Assembly (NCBI RefSeq): GCF_019343455.1
Contig: NZ_CP049362.1
Location: forward strand, 620,001 to 684,000
Direction: 5' to 3'
DNA from: Alcaligenes ammonioxydans
GTDB lineage: Bacteria > Pseudomonadota > Gammaproteobacteria > Burkholderiales > Burkholderiaceae_B
DNA: 64,000 nucleotides
The position numbers and the translations under genes were made by a program. The notes under the pieces are model-generated. The model had not been told where the DNA came from, made no database searches, and was given only the letters and a program-made list of their open reading frames with translations. Every line of letters starts with the position of its first letter. Position 1 is the stretch's first letter. Positions 22,551-32,495 of this stretch are shown in pieces.

Positions 22551-23212
22551 GTCTTTTCCTGGCCCTTCTGAAACGTGAATGGCGTCTGGCGGTGCGTCGC
22601 CCCGGTGACGTCCTGATCCCCCTGGTGTTCTTTCTGGTGGTGTGCAGCCTTTTTCCATTGGGAGTCGGTGCCGACGCCGCCTTGCTCTCCAAGATGGCTC
22701 CGGGCGTGCTGTGGGTTTCAGCCTTGCTGGCTACCTTGTTGTCGCTCAGTCGGCTGTTTGAGCAGGACGAGCAGGATGGCGCCCTGGAGCAGGTTCTGTT
22801 TTCTCATTTGCCTCTGGGCTGGTGGGTGTTGGGCAAGGTTCTGGCGCATACCTTGCTGACGGGCGTGCCCTTGCTGCTGCTGGCCCCCATTTTAGGCCTG
22901 CAATTTAGCTTGCCCCCAGCCAGTCTGGGGGTGTTGATGCTGTCGCTGGCGCTGGGCCTGCCTGTCCTGACTTTGCTGGGAGCGATTGGCGCGGCCTTGG
23001 TGCTGGGCCTGCGTTCAGCAGGGGTGTTGTTGGCTTTGTTGATTTTGCCTTTTTATGTTCCCGTGCTGGTCTTTGGCGCGGGGGCCGTGCAAGCGGTTCA
23101 GGCCGGGTTGGGAGCGCAAGCGCACCTGTCCGTTCTGGTCGCTTTTTTACTGTTGGCTTTGTTCTTTGCGCCCCTTGCTACGGCAGCGGCGTTGCGCCTT
23201 GCTCTTGAGTAA
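22544..23212 (+). CDS. ccmB: Haem exporter membrane subunit CcmB
   Basis: Membrane permease partner of CcmA; 222 residues with six hydrophobic segments and an N-terminal LLKREWRLAVRRPGD typical of CcmB. The ATG lies inside the end of ccmA, so translation is coupled. Confidence 0.93.
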   Translation: MLSLFLALLKREWRLAVRRPGDVLIPLVFFLVVCSLFPLGVGADAALLSKMAPGVLWVSALLATLLSLSRLFEQDEQDGALEQVLFSHLPLGWWVLGKVLAHTLLTGVPLLLLAPILGLQFSLPPASLGVLMLSLALGLPVLTLLGAIGAALVLGLRSAGVLLALLILPFYVPVLVFGAGAVQAVQAGLGAQAHLSVLVAFLLLALFFAPLATAAALRLALE

Positions 23213-23217
23213 ATGTC

Positions 23218-23949
23218 ATGAATTTTTTGTATCGCTACGCCGCCCCTCAAAACTTTTATGCCCTGGCCGGACGCATGGTGCCTTGGGCTGCGTTTCTGGC
23301 GCTGCTGCTGTTTGTGGCGGGGGCGTATGTGGGCTTTTTCCTGGCTCCCACCGATTTTCAGCAAGGCGAGGGCTATCGCATTATTTTTCTGCATGTGCCC
23401 GTGTCATGGATGTCCATGCTGATTTATCTGGCCATGGGCTTCTGGTCCCTGATCTGCCTGGTTTTCAATAGTCGTACGGCCGCCATGATGGCTGCCGCGC
23501 TGGCTCCGACCGGTGCGATCTGTACGGTGCTGTCGCTGGTTACGGGCGCCTTGTGGGGCAAGCCCATGTGGGGCGCCTGGTGGGTCTGGGATGCCCGTCT
23601 GACGTCCGAATTGTTGCTGCTGTTTCTGTACATGGGGTTTATGGGCTTGCGCGGAGCGATTGACGATCCGCGCCGCGCGGACAAGGCCGCCTCCATCCTG
23701 GCCTTGGTCGGGGTGGTGAATGTGCCCGTTATCTATTTCTCGGTGCAGTGGTGGAACACCTTGCACCAGGGAGCATCGGTATCGCTGACCAGTTCGCCGT
23801 CCATGGCGACCGTCATGTTGACGGGCATGCTGCTGATGAGTCTGGCCATGTGGTGTTACTGCATTGCCATTGCACTGTACCGGGTGCGCAACTTGATTCT
23901 TGAACGTGAGGCGCATACCGCCTGGGTTCGCAACTTGCCGGAGGGCTGA
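23218..23949 (+). CDS. ccmC: Haem-handling protein CcmC
   Basis: Integral membrane protein that loads haem on CcmE. It has six membrane segments, and the tryptophan-rich WWD motif is seen as GAWWVWDARLTSELL, flanked by the conserved histidines (HVPVSW near residue 61 and the WWNTLHQGAS segment). The 243-residue length is normal. It lies 5 bp after ccmB. Confidence 0.94.
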   Translation: MNFLYRYAAPQNFYALAGRMVPWAAFLALLLFVAGAYVGFFLAPTDFQQGEGYRIIFLHVPVSWMSMLIYLAMGFWSLICLVFNSRTAAMMAAALAPTGAICTVLSLVTGALWGKPMWGAWWVWDARLTSELLLLFLYMGFMGLRGAIDDPRRADKAASILALVGVVNVPVIYFSVQWWNTLHQGASVSLTSSPSMATVMLTGMLLMSLAMWCYCIAIALYRVRNLILEREAHTAWVRNLPEG

Positions 23950-23951
23950 GG

Positions 23952-24134
23952 ATGCATTGGTCGAGTGTGAGCGATTTTTTCGCTATGGGCGGCTATGCCG
24001 TGTATGTCTGGGGTTCGGTGCTGGCCTGTGCCGTGCTGATCCTGGGCGAGGTGCTGGTTGCACGGGCAGGGCGGGCACGCGCCTGGCAGCGCGTGCGTGA
24101 CGAGCGTGCTCTGGGAGAGCAAGGTCATGACTAA
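23952..24134 (+). CDS. ccmD: Small membrane protein CcmD
   Basis: A 60-residue protein with one membrane segment and a basic cytoplasmic tail. It stabilises CcmC and the holo-CcmE release complex in known systems. It starts 2 bp after ccmC and overlaps ccmE by eight bases. Confidence 0.88.
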   Translation: MHWSSVSDFFAMGGYAVYVWGSVLACAVLILGEVLVARAGRARAWQRVRDERALGEQGHD

Positions 24135-24576
24135 GCGACAGAATCGTCTGGTACTGATTTTGGGGGCTCTGGTGGTACTGGGCGCTGCGACGGCCCTGAT
24201 CCTGAATGCCTTTCAAAGTAGTCTGGTGTTCTTCTTTACCCCTACCGAGGTCAGCCAGGGACAAAGCCCCGAGAACCGCACCTTCCGAGTCGGTGGCATT
24301 GTGCAGATGGACAGTATCCGTCGCGGTGGAGATCAAGGCATGGCCGTGAACTTTGTGGTCACCGATGGTGCGGCCCAGGTGCCCGTCAGCTACACCGGGA
24401 TTTTGCCCGACCTGTTTCAAGAAGGGAAAGGCGTCGTGGCCCAAGGTCGCTTGAACGAACAGGGACATTTTGTGGCGGAAGAAGTGCTGGCCAAGCACGA
24501 TGAGAACTACATGCCGCCGGAGGCCATGCACGCCATGGAGCAGGCCGAGCGTGCGAAACAAGGAGCTCAGCCATGA
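24127..24576 (+). CDS. ccmE: Haem chaperone CcmE
   Basis: Periplasmic chaperone that binds haem covalently and passes it to CcmF. The 149-residue protein has an N-terminal membrane anchor, an OB-fold-like strand set and the haem-binding H124 in [12 protein letters not shown] 24127 is used; a longer in-frame reading would lie inside ccmD. Confidence 0.95.
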   Translation: MTKRQNRLVLILGALVVLGAATALILNAFQSSLVFFFTPTEVSQGQSPENRTFRVGGIVQMDSIRRGGDQGMAVNFVVTDGAAQVPVSYTGILPDLFQEGKGVVAQGRLNEQGHFVAEEVLAKHDENYMPPEAMHAMEQAERAKQGAQP

Positions 24577-26540
24577 TCCCGGAACTTGGGCACTTTGCCC
24601 TGATTCTTGCGTTTGTGCTGGCACTGGCCCAAGGCATTGTGTCCTTGTATGGGGCCTGGCGCGGCAATCTGGCCTGGATGGCCTTTGCCCGTCCAGCGGC
24701 CCGCTGGCAGTTTGGTCTGGTGGCCTTCAGCTTGCTGTGTCTGGCCTGGTCCTTTGCCAGTTTTGATTTCTCCGTGGCTTATGTGGCGCAGAATTCCAGC
24801 ACCAAGCTGCCTTTGTTCTATCGCATTGCTGCGGTGTGGGGCGGGCATGAAGGCTCGCTGCTGCTGTGGATGTTCATGCAAACGGGCTGGGCCTTTGCCG
24901 TCAGCATTTATTCGCGCTCCTTGCCTGAGGCCATGCTGGCTCGTGTACTGGGTGTGCTGGGTCTGATCACGGCCGGTTTCTTGCTGTTTGTGCTGATCAG
25001 CTCCAACCCCTTCGAGCGCATGTTCCCGGTTCCGGCAGAAGGTCTGGATCTGAACACGCTCTTGCAGGATATTGGCCTGATTGTTCACCCGCCCTTGCTG
25101 TACATGGGGTATGTGGGTTTTTCGGTGGCCTTTGCCTTTGCAATTGCCGCTTTGTTGGCCGGGCGTCTGGATGCCAGCTGGGCGCGCTGGTCGCGTCCCT
25201 GGACGACAGCTGCCTGGCTGTTTCTGACCCTGGGTATCGCTGTAGGCAGCTGGTGGGCCTATTACGAGCTGGGTTGGGGCGGCTGGTGGTTCTGGGACCC
25301 GGTGGAGAACTCCTCCTTTGTGCCGTGGTTGGCGGGTACCGCCTTGATTCACTCTTTGGCGGTCACGGAAAAACGCGGCAGCTTCAAGAACTGGACGGTT
25401 CTGCTGGCAATCAGCACCTTCTCGCTGTCGATTCTGGGCGCCTTTCTGGTGCGCTCCGGTGTGTTGACATCCGTACATGCGTTTGCAACTGACCCGGCTC
25501 GCGGTGTGTTCATTTTGAGCCTGTTCGCCGTCATCGTTGGCAGCTCCCTGATCCTGTTTGCCTGGCGGGCGCCGCGTGTTGGCGCAGGTGGGCAGTTTGC
25601 CGTGGTATCGCGTGAATCCTTGCTGCTGGTCAACAACGTCCTGCTGGTCGTCGTGACGGGCACGGTTCTGTTGGGGACTTTGTACCCCCTGATTATGGAT
25701 ACGCTGGGTCTGGGCAAAATTTCCGTGGGGCCACCTTATTTCAACAAGGTGTTTGTGCCTTTGATGATCCCGGCGCTGGTCCTGATTGTGTTTGGTGTGC
25801 TGGCTAACTGGAAGCGGGCCAACTTGATGGACATCGTGCGCCAGTTGGCCTTGGTGATTGTGTTCAGCGTGGTGCTGGGCGCAGCCATTCCTTTGCTGTA
25901 CGGCCAGTGGCAGGGTACCGCCGCTTTGGGCGCCGGCCTGGCCATGTGGATTGTGCTGGGCAGCTTGTTTGATGTGGTCAAGCGTGTGCGCGCCACGCGT
26001 TCAGGCGTGTTCTCTCAGCCGCGCAGCTGGCTGGGCCAGCATCTGGCTCATATCGGCGTGGCCGTCTTTGTGCTGGGGGTGACCATGGTCAGCCACTACG
26101 AGACAGAAACCGATGTCTTGTTGCAGCCTGGCCAGACGGCGCAGGTGGGCGCGTATGACGCGCGCTTTCAGGGCGTGCGTATTGTGCCCGGCCCGAACTA
26201 CTCGGCCGAGCGTGGCACGGTGGAGCTGCTGCAGGACGGCAAAGTAGTGTCGACCTTGTACCCGGAAAAGCGTACCTATCTGTCCTCGGCTTTGCCCATG
26301 ACGGAATCGGCGATCAACGCCAATGGCTTGCGCCATATTTACGTGGCGCTGGGCGATAACTTTGAGCAGGGTGGCTGGAGTGTGCGTCTGTACTACAAGC
26401 CCCTGGTGGACTTTATCTGGCTAGGCTGTTTGCTGATGGCCCTGGGCGGTGGACTGGCAATAAGTGATCGACGCTATCGCGCCAGGCAAACCCGTGCCGC
26501 TGTGCAGAGCAAAGCCATGAATACGCAGGTACAGGCATGA
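24573..26540 (+). CDS. ccmF: Cytochrome c haem lyase subunit CcmF
   Basis: Large polytopic protein that joins haem to apocytochrome c. The WWD motif reads [20 protein letters not shown], and the expected histidines flank it ([17 protein letters not shown]). The length of 655 residues is normal. It overlaps ccmE and ccmG by four bases each. Confidence 0.96.
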   Translation: MIPELGHFALILAFVLALAQGIVSLYGAWRGNLAWMAFARPAARWQFGLVAFSLLCLAWSFASFDFSVAYVAQNSSTKLPLFYRIAAVWGGHEGSLLLWMFMQTGWAFAVSIYSRSLPEAMLARVLGVLGLITAGFLLFVLISSNPFERMFPVPAEGLDLNTLLQDIGLIVHPPLLYMGYVGFSVAFAFAIAALLAGRLDASWARWSRPWTTAAWLFLTLGIAVGSWWAYYELGWGGWWFWDPVENSSFVPWLAGTALIHSLAVTEKRGSFKNWTVLLAISTFSLSILGAFLVRSGVLTSVHAFATDPARGVFILSLFAVIVGSSLILFAWRAPRVGAGGQFAVVSRESLLLVNNVLLVVVTGTVLLGTLYPLIMDTLGLGKISVGPPYFNKVFVPLMIPALVLIVFGVLANWKRANLMDIVRQLALVIVFSVVLGAAIPLLYGQWQGTAALGAGLAMWIVLGSLFDVVKRVRATRSGVFSQPRSWLGQHLAHIGVAVFVLGVTMVSHYETETDVLLQPGQTAQVGAYDARFQGVRIVPGPNYSAERGTVELLQDGKVVSTLYPEKRTYLSSALPMTESAINANGLRHIYVALGDNFEQGGWSVRLYYKPLVDFIWLGCLLMALGGGLAISDRRYRARQTRAAVQSKAMNTQVQA

Positions 26541-27067
26541 ATCGTTTTACTGTTCCTCTGATTGGCTTTGTCCTGTTGCTGGTTTTTCTGGGCATCGGTC
26601 TGACGTTAAAGCCGAGCGAAGTGCCTTCACCGTTACTGGACAAACCTGCACCCTCTTTCAGTTTGCCTCAGTTGCACAATCCCGAAGTCAGCTTTTCGGG
26701 CGAGCAGATGAAGGGGCGTGTCTGGCTGCTGAATGTGTGGGCGTCCTGGTGCTATCCCTGTCTGACCGAACACCCCTTTATCAAAGAGCTGTCCACTGAG
26801 CACAAGGTGCCGGTGGTGGGGTTGAACTACAAGGACGTGCCTGAGGAAAGCCGCGAGTGGCTGCTGCGCAACGGCAATTCTTACGAAGTGTCCGTTATGG
26901 ACAGGGATGGCCGCGTAGGCATTGATTTTGGCGTGTATGGCGTACCGGAGACCTTTGTCATCGACAAGCAGGGCATTGTGCGCTTCAAGCATATCGGCCC
27001 TGTCTCGCGTGAATCCATGGAGGAGACCTTGTTGCCCTTAATCCGTCGTTTGGAGCAAGAGCCATGA
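26537..27067 (+). CDS. ccmG: Thiol-disulfide protein CcmG/DsbE
   Basis: Membrane-anchored periplasmic thioredoxin that reduces apocytochrome c. The active site is WCYPC in NVWASWCYPCLTEHP, and the acidic family-specific stretch GVYGVPETF is present. Electrons probably come from CcdA, encoded at the operon end. Confidence 0.94.
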   Translation: MNRFTVPLIGFVLLLVFLGIGLTLKPSEVPSPLLDKPAPSFSLPQLHNPEVSFSGEQMKGRVWLLNVWASWCYPCLTEHPFIKELSTEHKVPVVGLNYKDVPEESREWLLRNGNSYEVSVMDRDGRVGIDFGVYGVPETFVIDKQGIVRFKHIGPVSRESMEETLLPLIRRLEQEP

Positions 27068-27537
27068 TGATGCGTGTATGGATGGCCGCTTTCCTTGCCA
27101 GTATGTGGCTGCTGGTACCGACCGCTCAGGCGCAGTCTGACGCGCAGGGAGTTCAGGAGTCAGTGATGTTGGAAATTGCTGCTGAGCTGCGTTGTCTGGT
27201 GTGCCAGAACGAGTCTATTGCGGCTTCGCGTGCCGAGCTGGCTGTGGACTTGCGCCATCAGATCATGGAGCAGTTGGGGCAGGGCCGCAGCCCGGATCAA
27301 ATCCGCTCGTATATGGTGGACCGCTACGGCGACTTCATCTTGTATCGCCCGCCCTTCAAGTCCACCACGGCACTGCTCTGGCTGGGACCAGCCCTGTTGT
27401 TACTGACTGGCTTTCTGGTTTATGCCTTTACCCTGCGCCGTCGACGCCGTGCGGGTGATGAAACGACCCTGACGGATGAGCAACGCCGTCAAGCCGATGC
27501 CCTTTTGCAGGGTTCTTCTCGGGATGAACAATCGTGA
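27064..27537 (+). CDS. ccmH: Apocytochrome c reductant CcmH
   Basis: Membrane-anchored thiol protein; the LRCLVCQNESIAASRAELA motif carries its redox-active CxxC. It has a signal peptide and one C-terminal membrane segment. At 157 residues it is the short CycL-type form, with CcmI encoded separately. Confidence 0.94.
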   Translation: MMMRVWMAAFLASMWLLVPTAQAQSDAQGVQESVMLEIAAELRCLVCQNESIAASRAELAVDLRHQIMEQLGQGRSPDQIRSYMVDRYGDFILYRPPFKSTTALLWLGPALLLLTGFLVYAFTLRRRRRAGDETTLTDEQRRQADALLQGSSRDEQS

Positions 27538-28409
27538 CTATTGTTTTTTATAGCGTAGCCGCGCTGCTGGTACTGCTGTGTGCGGCCTATCTGATGCTGA
27601 GCGTCAAACGCAAGCCAGCCTTGCAGCGTGTGGTTGAACACAAGCAGGCGAACCTGGCGATTTTGCGCGAGCAGTTGAAAGAAATTGAGCGGGACAAGCA
27701 GGCCGGTGTCTTGTCCGCTCAAGATTTCGAGCAGGCGCAGATGGATTTGCGTCAGCGCGTACTGGAAGAGAGCGAAGGGCTTAAAACGGAGACTGTTCAG
27801 CACACTGGCGCCCCCAGGCTGGCCTGGACCCTGATGATCAGCATCCCGATTGCTGCCATCGCCCTGTACTTTTATCTGGGTAACCCGGTGATGCTGGACC
27901 CTGCCGCCGTGCAGCAACAGGCTAACGCACAGCCCGTGGATATTGAGGCCATGGTGGCCCGTCTGGAACAGCGTCTGAAAGAAAACCCGGATGACCCGGG
28001 GGCTTGGTTGATGATGGCCCGCTCGCACCGTTACTACGGTCGTCATCAGCAAGCGGCAGAGGCCTATGCCAAAGCCATGCCGGTGGTGGACGGAGACCCG
28101 ACGGCACTGGCTGAATATGCCGAGTCCATGTTGCTGGCTGGAATCGACACCCTGGATGGGTTGCCCGGCCGTTTGGTCAAACGTTCCCTGGATCTGTATC
28201 CGGAAGAGCCCTTGGGCCTGATGCTGGCGGGGGCTGCGGCTTTGCACAAGGAGCAGTATCCGGCCGCCATCGATTACTGGCAGCGTTTGCTGGCGCAGTT
28301 CCCGCCCGATTCGGAAACCGCCAAGGTCGTGAATCAGGGCTTGCAACTGGCGCGTGAGCGTATGCGTATGCCAGCGAACTCGGAACCGGAACCTGCCGCG
28401 GCTCCCTGA
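27534..28409 (+). CDS. ccmI: Apocytochrome chaperone CcmI
   Basis: Binds apocytochrome c and presents it to CcmF/H. It has two membrane segments (start and about residue 95) and a TPR region from about 140 (DDPGAWLMMARSHRYYGRHQ, AEAYAKAMPV). At 291 residues it is shorter than many CcmI proteins. GTG start overlaps the ccmH stop. Confidence 0.88.
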   Translation: MTIVFYSVAALLVLLCAAYLMLSVKRKPALQRVVEHKQANLAILREQLKEIERDKQAGVLSAQDFEQAQMDLRQRVLEESEGLKTETVQHTGAPRLAWTLMISIPIAAIALYFYLGNPVMLDPAAVQQQANAQPVDIEAMVARLEQRLKENPDDPGAWLMMARSHRYYGRHQQAAEAYAKAMPVVDGDPTALAEYAESMLLAGIDTLDGLPGRLVKRSLDLYPEEPLGLMLAGAAALHKEQYPAAIDYWQRLLAQFPPDSETAKVVNQGLQLARERMRMPANSEPEPAAAP

Positions 28410-28410
28410 T

Positions 28411-29148
28411 ATGGAAATAGCGTCTCTGGATTTGGGCCTGATTGCCCTGATAACGGCGTTTCTGGCGGGCATGGCTTCGTTTTTGTCCCCCTGTGTCTTG
28501 CCTTTGGTTCCCGGCTACCTGTCCTATCTGGCCGGGGACGGCCAGGTGTATACCCAGGTCAAGCGCAGCCAGTTACTGGGCCGCAGCGTGTGCTTTGTTG
28601 CCGGCTTTTCGCTGGTGTTCATTGCCTTGGGGGCCAGCCTGTCTTACCTGGGTCAGATCTTGATGGCCTACCGTTATGAGTTGAATGTGGCGGCAGGCGT
28701 GATGGTGGCCTTAGCCGGTTTGAGTGTGATGGGTGTGCTGCGCATGCCCATGAGTCTGCAACGGTACTACCGTTTTGAGTCCGGTAAAGCGGCGGGCCCC
28801 GGTGGCGCAACGCTGATGGGGCTGGCATTTGGATTTGGCTGGACTCCCTGCATCGGCCCGATTTTGGCTGGCATTCTGATGATGGGGGCCAGTACCGCCA
28901 GCGCAGGCAAAGCCAGTATTCTGCTGTCTGTATATGCGTTGGGCCTGGGTGTTCCCTTCATTCTGGCCGCGTGCTTTTTGACGCCCTTTTTGCAGCGCAT
29001 GACGCAAATTCGCACGATTGGACGCTATGTGCGTTGGGGTGCGGGTCTGGTGTTGATTGTGATGGGCTGGGCCATGGCAAGCGGTGAACTGGCCCGTTTT
29101 GCGATCTGGGTGCTCAAAACATTCCCGGTGTTAGGACAACTGGGCTAA
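28411..29148 (+). CDS. ccdA: Thiol-disulfide transmembrane protein CcdA
   Basis: Carries reducing power across the inner membrane to CcmG. It has six membrane segments and the paired cysteines in LSPCVLPLVPGY and GWTPCIGPILAG. ATG 28411 directly follows the ccmI stop; the longer in-frame reading lies inside ccmI. It closes the ccm operon. Confidence 0.92.
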   Translation: MEIASLDLGLIALITAFLAGMASFLSPCVLPLVPGYLSYLAGDGQVYTQVKRSQLLGRSVCFVAGFSLVFIALGASLSYLGQILMAYRYELNVAAGVMVALAGLSVMGVLRMPMSLQRYYRFESGKAAGPGGATLMGLAFGFGWTPCIGPILAGILMMGASTASAGKASILLSVYALGLGVPFILAACFLTPFLQRMTQIRTIGRYVRWGAGLVLIVMGWAMASGELARFAIWVLKTFPVLGQLG

Positions 29149-29162
29149 GCCTTTGTCCGCCG

Positions 29163-29182
29163 GGAGTCCGTGCAGGGACTCC
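29163..29182 (+). terminator. Weak hairpin after ccdA
   Basis: GGAGTCC and GGACTCC form a 7-bp stem around GTGCAG 14 bp past the ccdA stop. There is no clear T-run. Confidence 0.45.
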
Positions 29183-29207
29183 TCTGTGCTCAGGACGCAG
29201 TGCGGCG

Positions 29208-29957
29208 TCACTTTACGGCGGCATTGCCGCCATCCGCGAACAGGGCTGATCCGGCAACAAAACTGGACAAGGGGCTGGCCAGAAAGAGCGCAGCGGACGC
29301 AATTTCGTCTGCTTGGGCGATGCGCTTCAGGGCATGCAGCCCCGCTGCCCATTCCTTGGTGCTGGGGTCTCCGGCTATGTCTGTATCGGTGCCGCCAGGC
29401 AAGAGGGCATTCGCCCGTATGCCTTGAGCCGCATAGTCAGCCGTAATGCCTTTTACCAATCCCATGAGTGCGGCTTTTGAAGCCCCGTAGGCCGCCATGC
29501 CAGGAAGGCCCGCGCTGGTGCCGACAAAGCTGGAGGTGAAAATCAGTGAACCGCTGCCACGCGTGAGCATGGCCGGAATCTGGCTGCGGGCCCCTAGAAA
29601 GGCTGCGGTCAGATTGGTCTGGAGTGTGTGTTGCCATTCCTCAGGGCTTATCGCTACCAGAGGTTTGAGGGGGCCGATGATGCCGGCGTTATTGACGGCG
29701 ATGTCCAAACCGCCGAATCGGTTCAGGGCGACTGCAACCAGCCGCTCATGGGTTTGGGCCTGAGTAATGTCGCCGACCACCAGCTCGACCTCTCCGCCAT
29801 CGTGCCGGATGGTGCTGGCAATTTCCTCAAGCAAGGCACCACGTCTTGCCGTCAGAACCATTGCCGCCCCGTGGGCCGCAAACATCAGTGCCGTGGCGCG
29901 TCCGATACCCGACGATGCCCCCGTGACAATTGCCACTTTGCCATCCAGTAAAGCCAT
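29208..29957 (-). CDS. Short-chain dehydrogenase/reductase
   Basis: NAD(P)-dependent oxidoreductase of the classical SDR family: the cofactor motif TGASSGIG at 12-19, NNAG near residue 90, a catalytic Ser in FTSSFVG and YGASK. The 249-residue length is standard. The Arg after TAR at the end of beta-2 suggests NADPH use. The substrate is unknown and the neighbours do not help. Confidence 0.9.
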   Translation of the reverse strand: MALLDGKVAIVTGASSGIGRATALMFAAHGAAMVLTARRGALLEEIASTIRHDGGEVELVVGDITQAQTHERLVAVALNRFGGLDIAVNNAGIIGPLKPLVAISPEEWQHTLQTNLTAAFLGARSQIPAMLTRGSGSLIFTSSFVGTSAGLPGMAAYGASKAALMGLVKGITADYAAQGIRANALLPGGTDTDIAGDPSTKEWAAGLHALKRIAQADEIASAALFLASPLSSFVAGSALFADGGNAAVK

Positions 29958-30181
29958 TTGTGAAACCTCCCACTGGGTTCATTGAGAGCTCACATCGTAA
30001 TGATCCTGAGCTCGCGCGGAACTCCGTTTCTTGTTCTCGAATTCGGCAGGCTCAAGGCGTGAAGGAGACGGTTCGCATGACAGGCCTGGTGGCCGTGGCG
30101 TCGTGTTGTTTGGCAGGTATTGCAAGCGCGGGTATCTGTCCTGAGCGAGGGAGCCGCAGTTGCCGGGCAGTTGGCCCGTCC

Positions 30182-31246
30182 TCAGTCTTGTGCCTCGCGG
30201 CGCAGCAGCTCGCGTTTGCGTTCCACGCCCCAGCGATAGCCTGCCAGATCGCCGTTGCGTCGTACGACGCGGTGGCAGGGAATCGCGACCGCAAGGTGGT
30301 TGGAGGCGCAGGCCTGGGCCACCGCGCGTACTGCCTTGGGTGAGCCGATGCGATCAGCAATCTCGGTATAACTGGCCGTAGCGCCGGATGGGATCTCGCA
30401 CAGCGCACGCCAGACACGTTGCTGAAAGGCGGTGCCTTGCACATCCAGGGGCAAGTGCAAACCGATCGATGGGTTCTCGACAAAACCCACCACCCGGGCG
30501 ATCAATTGCTCGAACTTAGCGTCGCAGCCAATCAGTTCGGCTTTGGGAAACTGGTCTTGCAGGTCGCGCAGCAATTGCTCGGGGTCCTCACCCAGCAAGA
30601 TAGCGCAGATGCCGCGCTGGCTCTGAGCGACCAGGATGGCACCCAGCGAGCATTGGCCCACAGCAAAGCGGATGACGGCCCCGGCGCCGCCAGCCCGGTA
30701 GTCGCGCGCGCGCATGCCCAGCAATTGACCGGAGGCCTCGTAAAACCGGCTGTTGGAATTGAATCCACTGTCGTAGATCGCATCGGTAATGGAGGTGTTT
30801 GGGCTGCTCAGTTCTTTGCGCAGTCGGCGTGCCCGGGCGGCCGAGCTGTAGGCTTTGGGCGTCAGACCGGTTTCTGCCTTGAAGAGTCGATGAAAGTGAA
30901 AGGGGCTTTTGCCAACTTGCGCGGCCAGCTCTTCCAGTGACGGTGGGGTGTCCGAGGCCTCGATAAGACGGCAGGCGCGTGCGACAAGGGCCGCCCGCTC
31001 GGCGGCAGCGCTGCTCTGGTCTTTACTGGGATGACGGCTGCAACGGTAGCCGGCCGCCTCAGCCGCTTGGGCAGAATCGAAGAATTCAACGTTTTCACGT
31101 TTGGGCAGCCGACTGCCGGCACTTGGGGGACAGTACACGCCCGTTGTGCGCACGGCATAGACAAAATGGCCGTCGGCGGCGGCATCCCGCGCTTGTACGG
31201 CCGCCCAGCGCTGCTCGTCGGTTTCGTAAGCAAGGTCCGTCTTCAT
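30182..31246 (-). CDS. ada: Ada: DNA methyl-repair protein and activator
   Basis: Combines an N-terminal methylphosphotriester-accepting zinc domain, an AraC-type HTH (about residues 85-180) and a C-terminal O6-methylguanine-DNA methyltransferase with the active site IPCHRVV. ATG 31246 aligns with the E. coli start. In the zinc site the first ligand is present (C39 in GVYC), but the second position is Ala (PSAG for PSC) and the third/fourth region reads YRCSRHPS instead of PCKRC. The methylphosphotriester function may thus be lost or altered, while the alkyl-guanine repair domain looks intact. Confidence 0.9.
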   Translation of the reverse strand: MKTDLAYETDEQRWAAVQARDAAADGHFVYAVRTTGVYCPPSAGSRLPKRENVEFFDSAQAAEAAGYRCSRHPSKDQSSAAAERAALVARACRLIEASDTPPSLEELAAQVGKSPFHFHRLFKAETGLTPKAYSSAARARRLRKELSSPNTSITDAIYDSGFNSNSRFYEASGQLLGMRARDYRAGGAGAVIRFAVGQCSLGAILVAQSQRGICAILLGEDPEQLLRDLQDQFPKAELIGCDAKFEQLIARVVGFVENPSIGLHLPLDVQGTAFQQRVWRALCEIPSGATASYTEIADRIGSPKAVRAVAQACASNHLAVAIPCHRVVRRNGDLAGYRWGVERKRELLRREAQD

Positions 31247-31398
31247 GGCAAAAGCCCTGTCAATGTTGATGACGACGCCAGAATACGCGGGTCTTTCATC
31301 GCCAGCACTCCGATTCTTGCGGTCAACGGCGGGTACCTCGGCCAAGGTGGCTGTTGTGATGCCAACCTTGCCAACAGGTGTTCTTGCTCCAGGCAGAG

Positions 31399-31428
31399 CA
31401 CAAAGGCCGGTTGATACCGGCCTTTGTG
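31399..31428. terminator. Bidirectional hairpin between ada and copZ
   Basis: CACAAAGGCCGGT and ACCGGCCTTTGTG form a 13-bp perfect stem with the loop TGAT. It lies 37 bp past the stop of the CopZ-like gene and probably ends its transcript. Confidence 0.7.
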
Positions 31429-31465
31429 GTGTGAATGCGTGGGCTGTGCGCCCGGCGCTGTGTGT

Positions 31466-31660
31466 TTACACCGGGCTGGGCGTGTAACCCGCTTCTTCAA
31501 TCACTTTCAGGGCTTGTGCGCTATCCAGACCCTGCACGGTGACCTGATGTTTTTCCAGGTCCGTGCTGACCGTGGCTTGAGGCGCAACGGCCTGAATGGC
31601 CTCAGTGATGCTGCGTACACAGTGGCCGCAGGTCATGTCGGGAACAGAAAAGGTGGACAT
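31466..31660 (-). CDS. copZ: CopZ-like heavy-metal-binding protein
   Basis: A 64-residue HMA-domain protein with the metal site MTCGHC at about residues 9-14 and the usual beta-alpha-beta pattern. It probably carries Cu(I) in the cytoplasm. ATG 31660 is chosen to fit the family start. No copper ATPase gene lies beside it. Confidence 0.88.
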   Translation of the reverse strand: MSTFSVPDMTCGHCVRSITEAIQAVAPQATVSTDLEKHQVTVQGLDSAQALKVIEEAGYTPSPV

Positions 31661-31732
31661 GGCTGACTCCTTGGATAAAAACAATGAAGCGAGCTTAAGG
31701 CTTGCCACAGGGGCAAGGTCAAGCCCTGTTTC

Positions 31733-32170
31733 CTAAAACAGGGCCGGTGCCATCAGACGGATCTGGTCAAGTTCCGGATTGCCCAGCCATTGAATTTGGC
31801 TGCTGTCCAAACCTAAGCCTGCTTCCTTGTTCTCCACGAACGCACCCTGGGTCAGGGTCTGCTTTTCCGTATCCATCAGAACGACATAGCTGGCACGGGG
31901 GCAGTCATGTGGTTTGCAGCCGGAAAAGACTTGATAGTCGCGTCCATCCAGAGAAACGGTTTGGCCTGGTGAGGCGGTGCCGAAGTCCTTGACCCAACTG
32001 GCATTGTTGGCCACGTCCTGCATCAGCTTTTGGTATTGCTGGGCTACGTGCGGATTGGACTTGGCCAGATCTGCCAGATAAACGGATTCCGGGGACTGTG
32101 CATGGCTCAGAAAGGGAAGGAGCAGGGCGCTGCCCAGGACCAGGCGGCACAGGGAATGGGAAATACGCAT
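31733..32170 (-). CDS. ivy: Ivy-type inhibitor of vertebrate lysozyme
   Basis: A 145-residue periplasmic protein with a signal peptide (cut after about SHA) and the diagnostic loop CKPHDC at 85-90, which in Ivy inserts into the lysozyme active site. It would protect peptidoglycan from host C-type lysozyme. Transcribed alone and divergent from the ABC transporter operon. Confidence 0.88.
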   Translation of the reverse strand: MRISHSLCRLVLGSALLLPFLSHAQSPESVYLADLAKSNPHVAQQYQKLMQDVANNASWVKDFGTASPGQTVSLDGRDYQVFSGCKPHDCPRASYVVLMDTEKQTLTQGAFVENKEAGLGLDSSQIQWLGNPELDQIRLMAPALF

Positions 32171-32495
32171 GGGATCTCCAAGAATGAGGCGAGCGCCCAG
32201 TTTAGCAGCCGACCAGCGGCGATACTGTTAACAAAATCAAGGAAAACGTGCATAAACGACGGTGTCCGCAGTCGTTATAGTGCTTATCCGTCCCTGCGAT
32301 TGGCACAGGTTCGTGTTTCCTGTCGCATGAGCAGGATTTCGAGGAGGTGTAGGTAAAAACCACAGCTTGCCAGCAAAATTGTTTCATAACTAAACTATTT
32401 ATAAATGAACGGTTGGCATGGTTGCATTTGTGGTTCGATCTGCTGTGCATCTTAGATAAAGACAGCCTATAAGCGCGGTGGCGCAAGGAGATAAC
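32171..32495. promoter_or_regulatory. 325-bp divergent region before the ABC operon
   Basis: No gene is seen. On the plus strand TTGTTT near 32,380 followed by TATTTATAAAT near 32,395 is a plausible sigma-70 promoter for the transporter operon. GGAG precedes the ATG at 32496. No riboswitch or operator is clear. Confidence 0.4.

Noticed and set aside
30077..30343. Plus-strand frame with AAGGAG and a signal-peptide-like start (MTGLVAVASCCLAGIASAG)
   Set aside because: After about 30 codons it runs antisense into ada and looks non-protein-like. It might be the remnant of a truncated gene, but I cannot support a gene.
32420..32440. Possible sigma-54 promoter (TTGGCATGGTTGCAT) before the liv-type operon
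   Set aside because: The GG to GC spacing is 7 rather than the required 10 bases.
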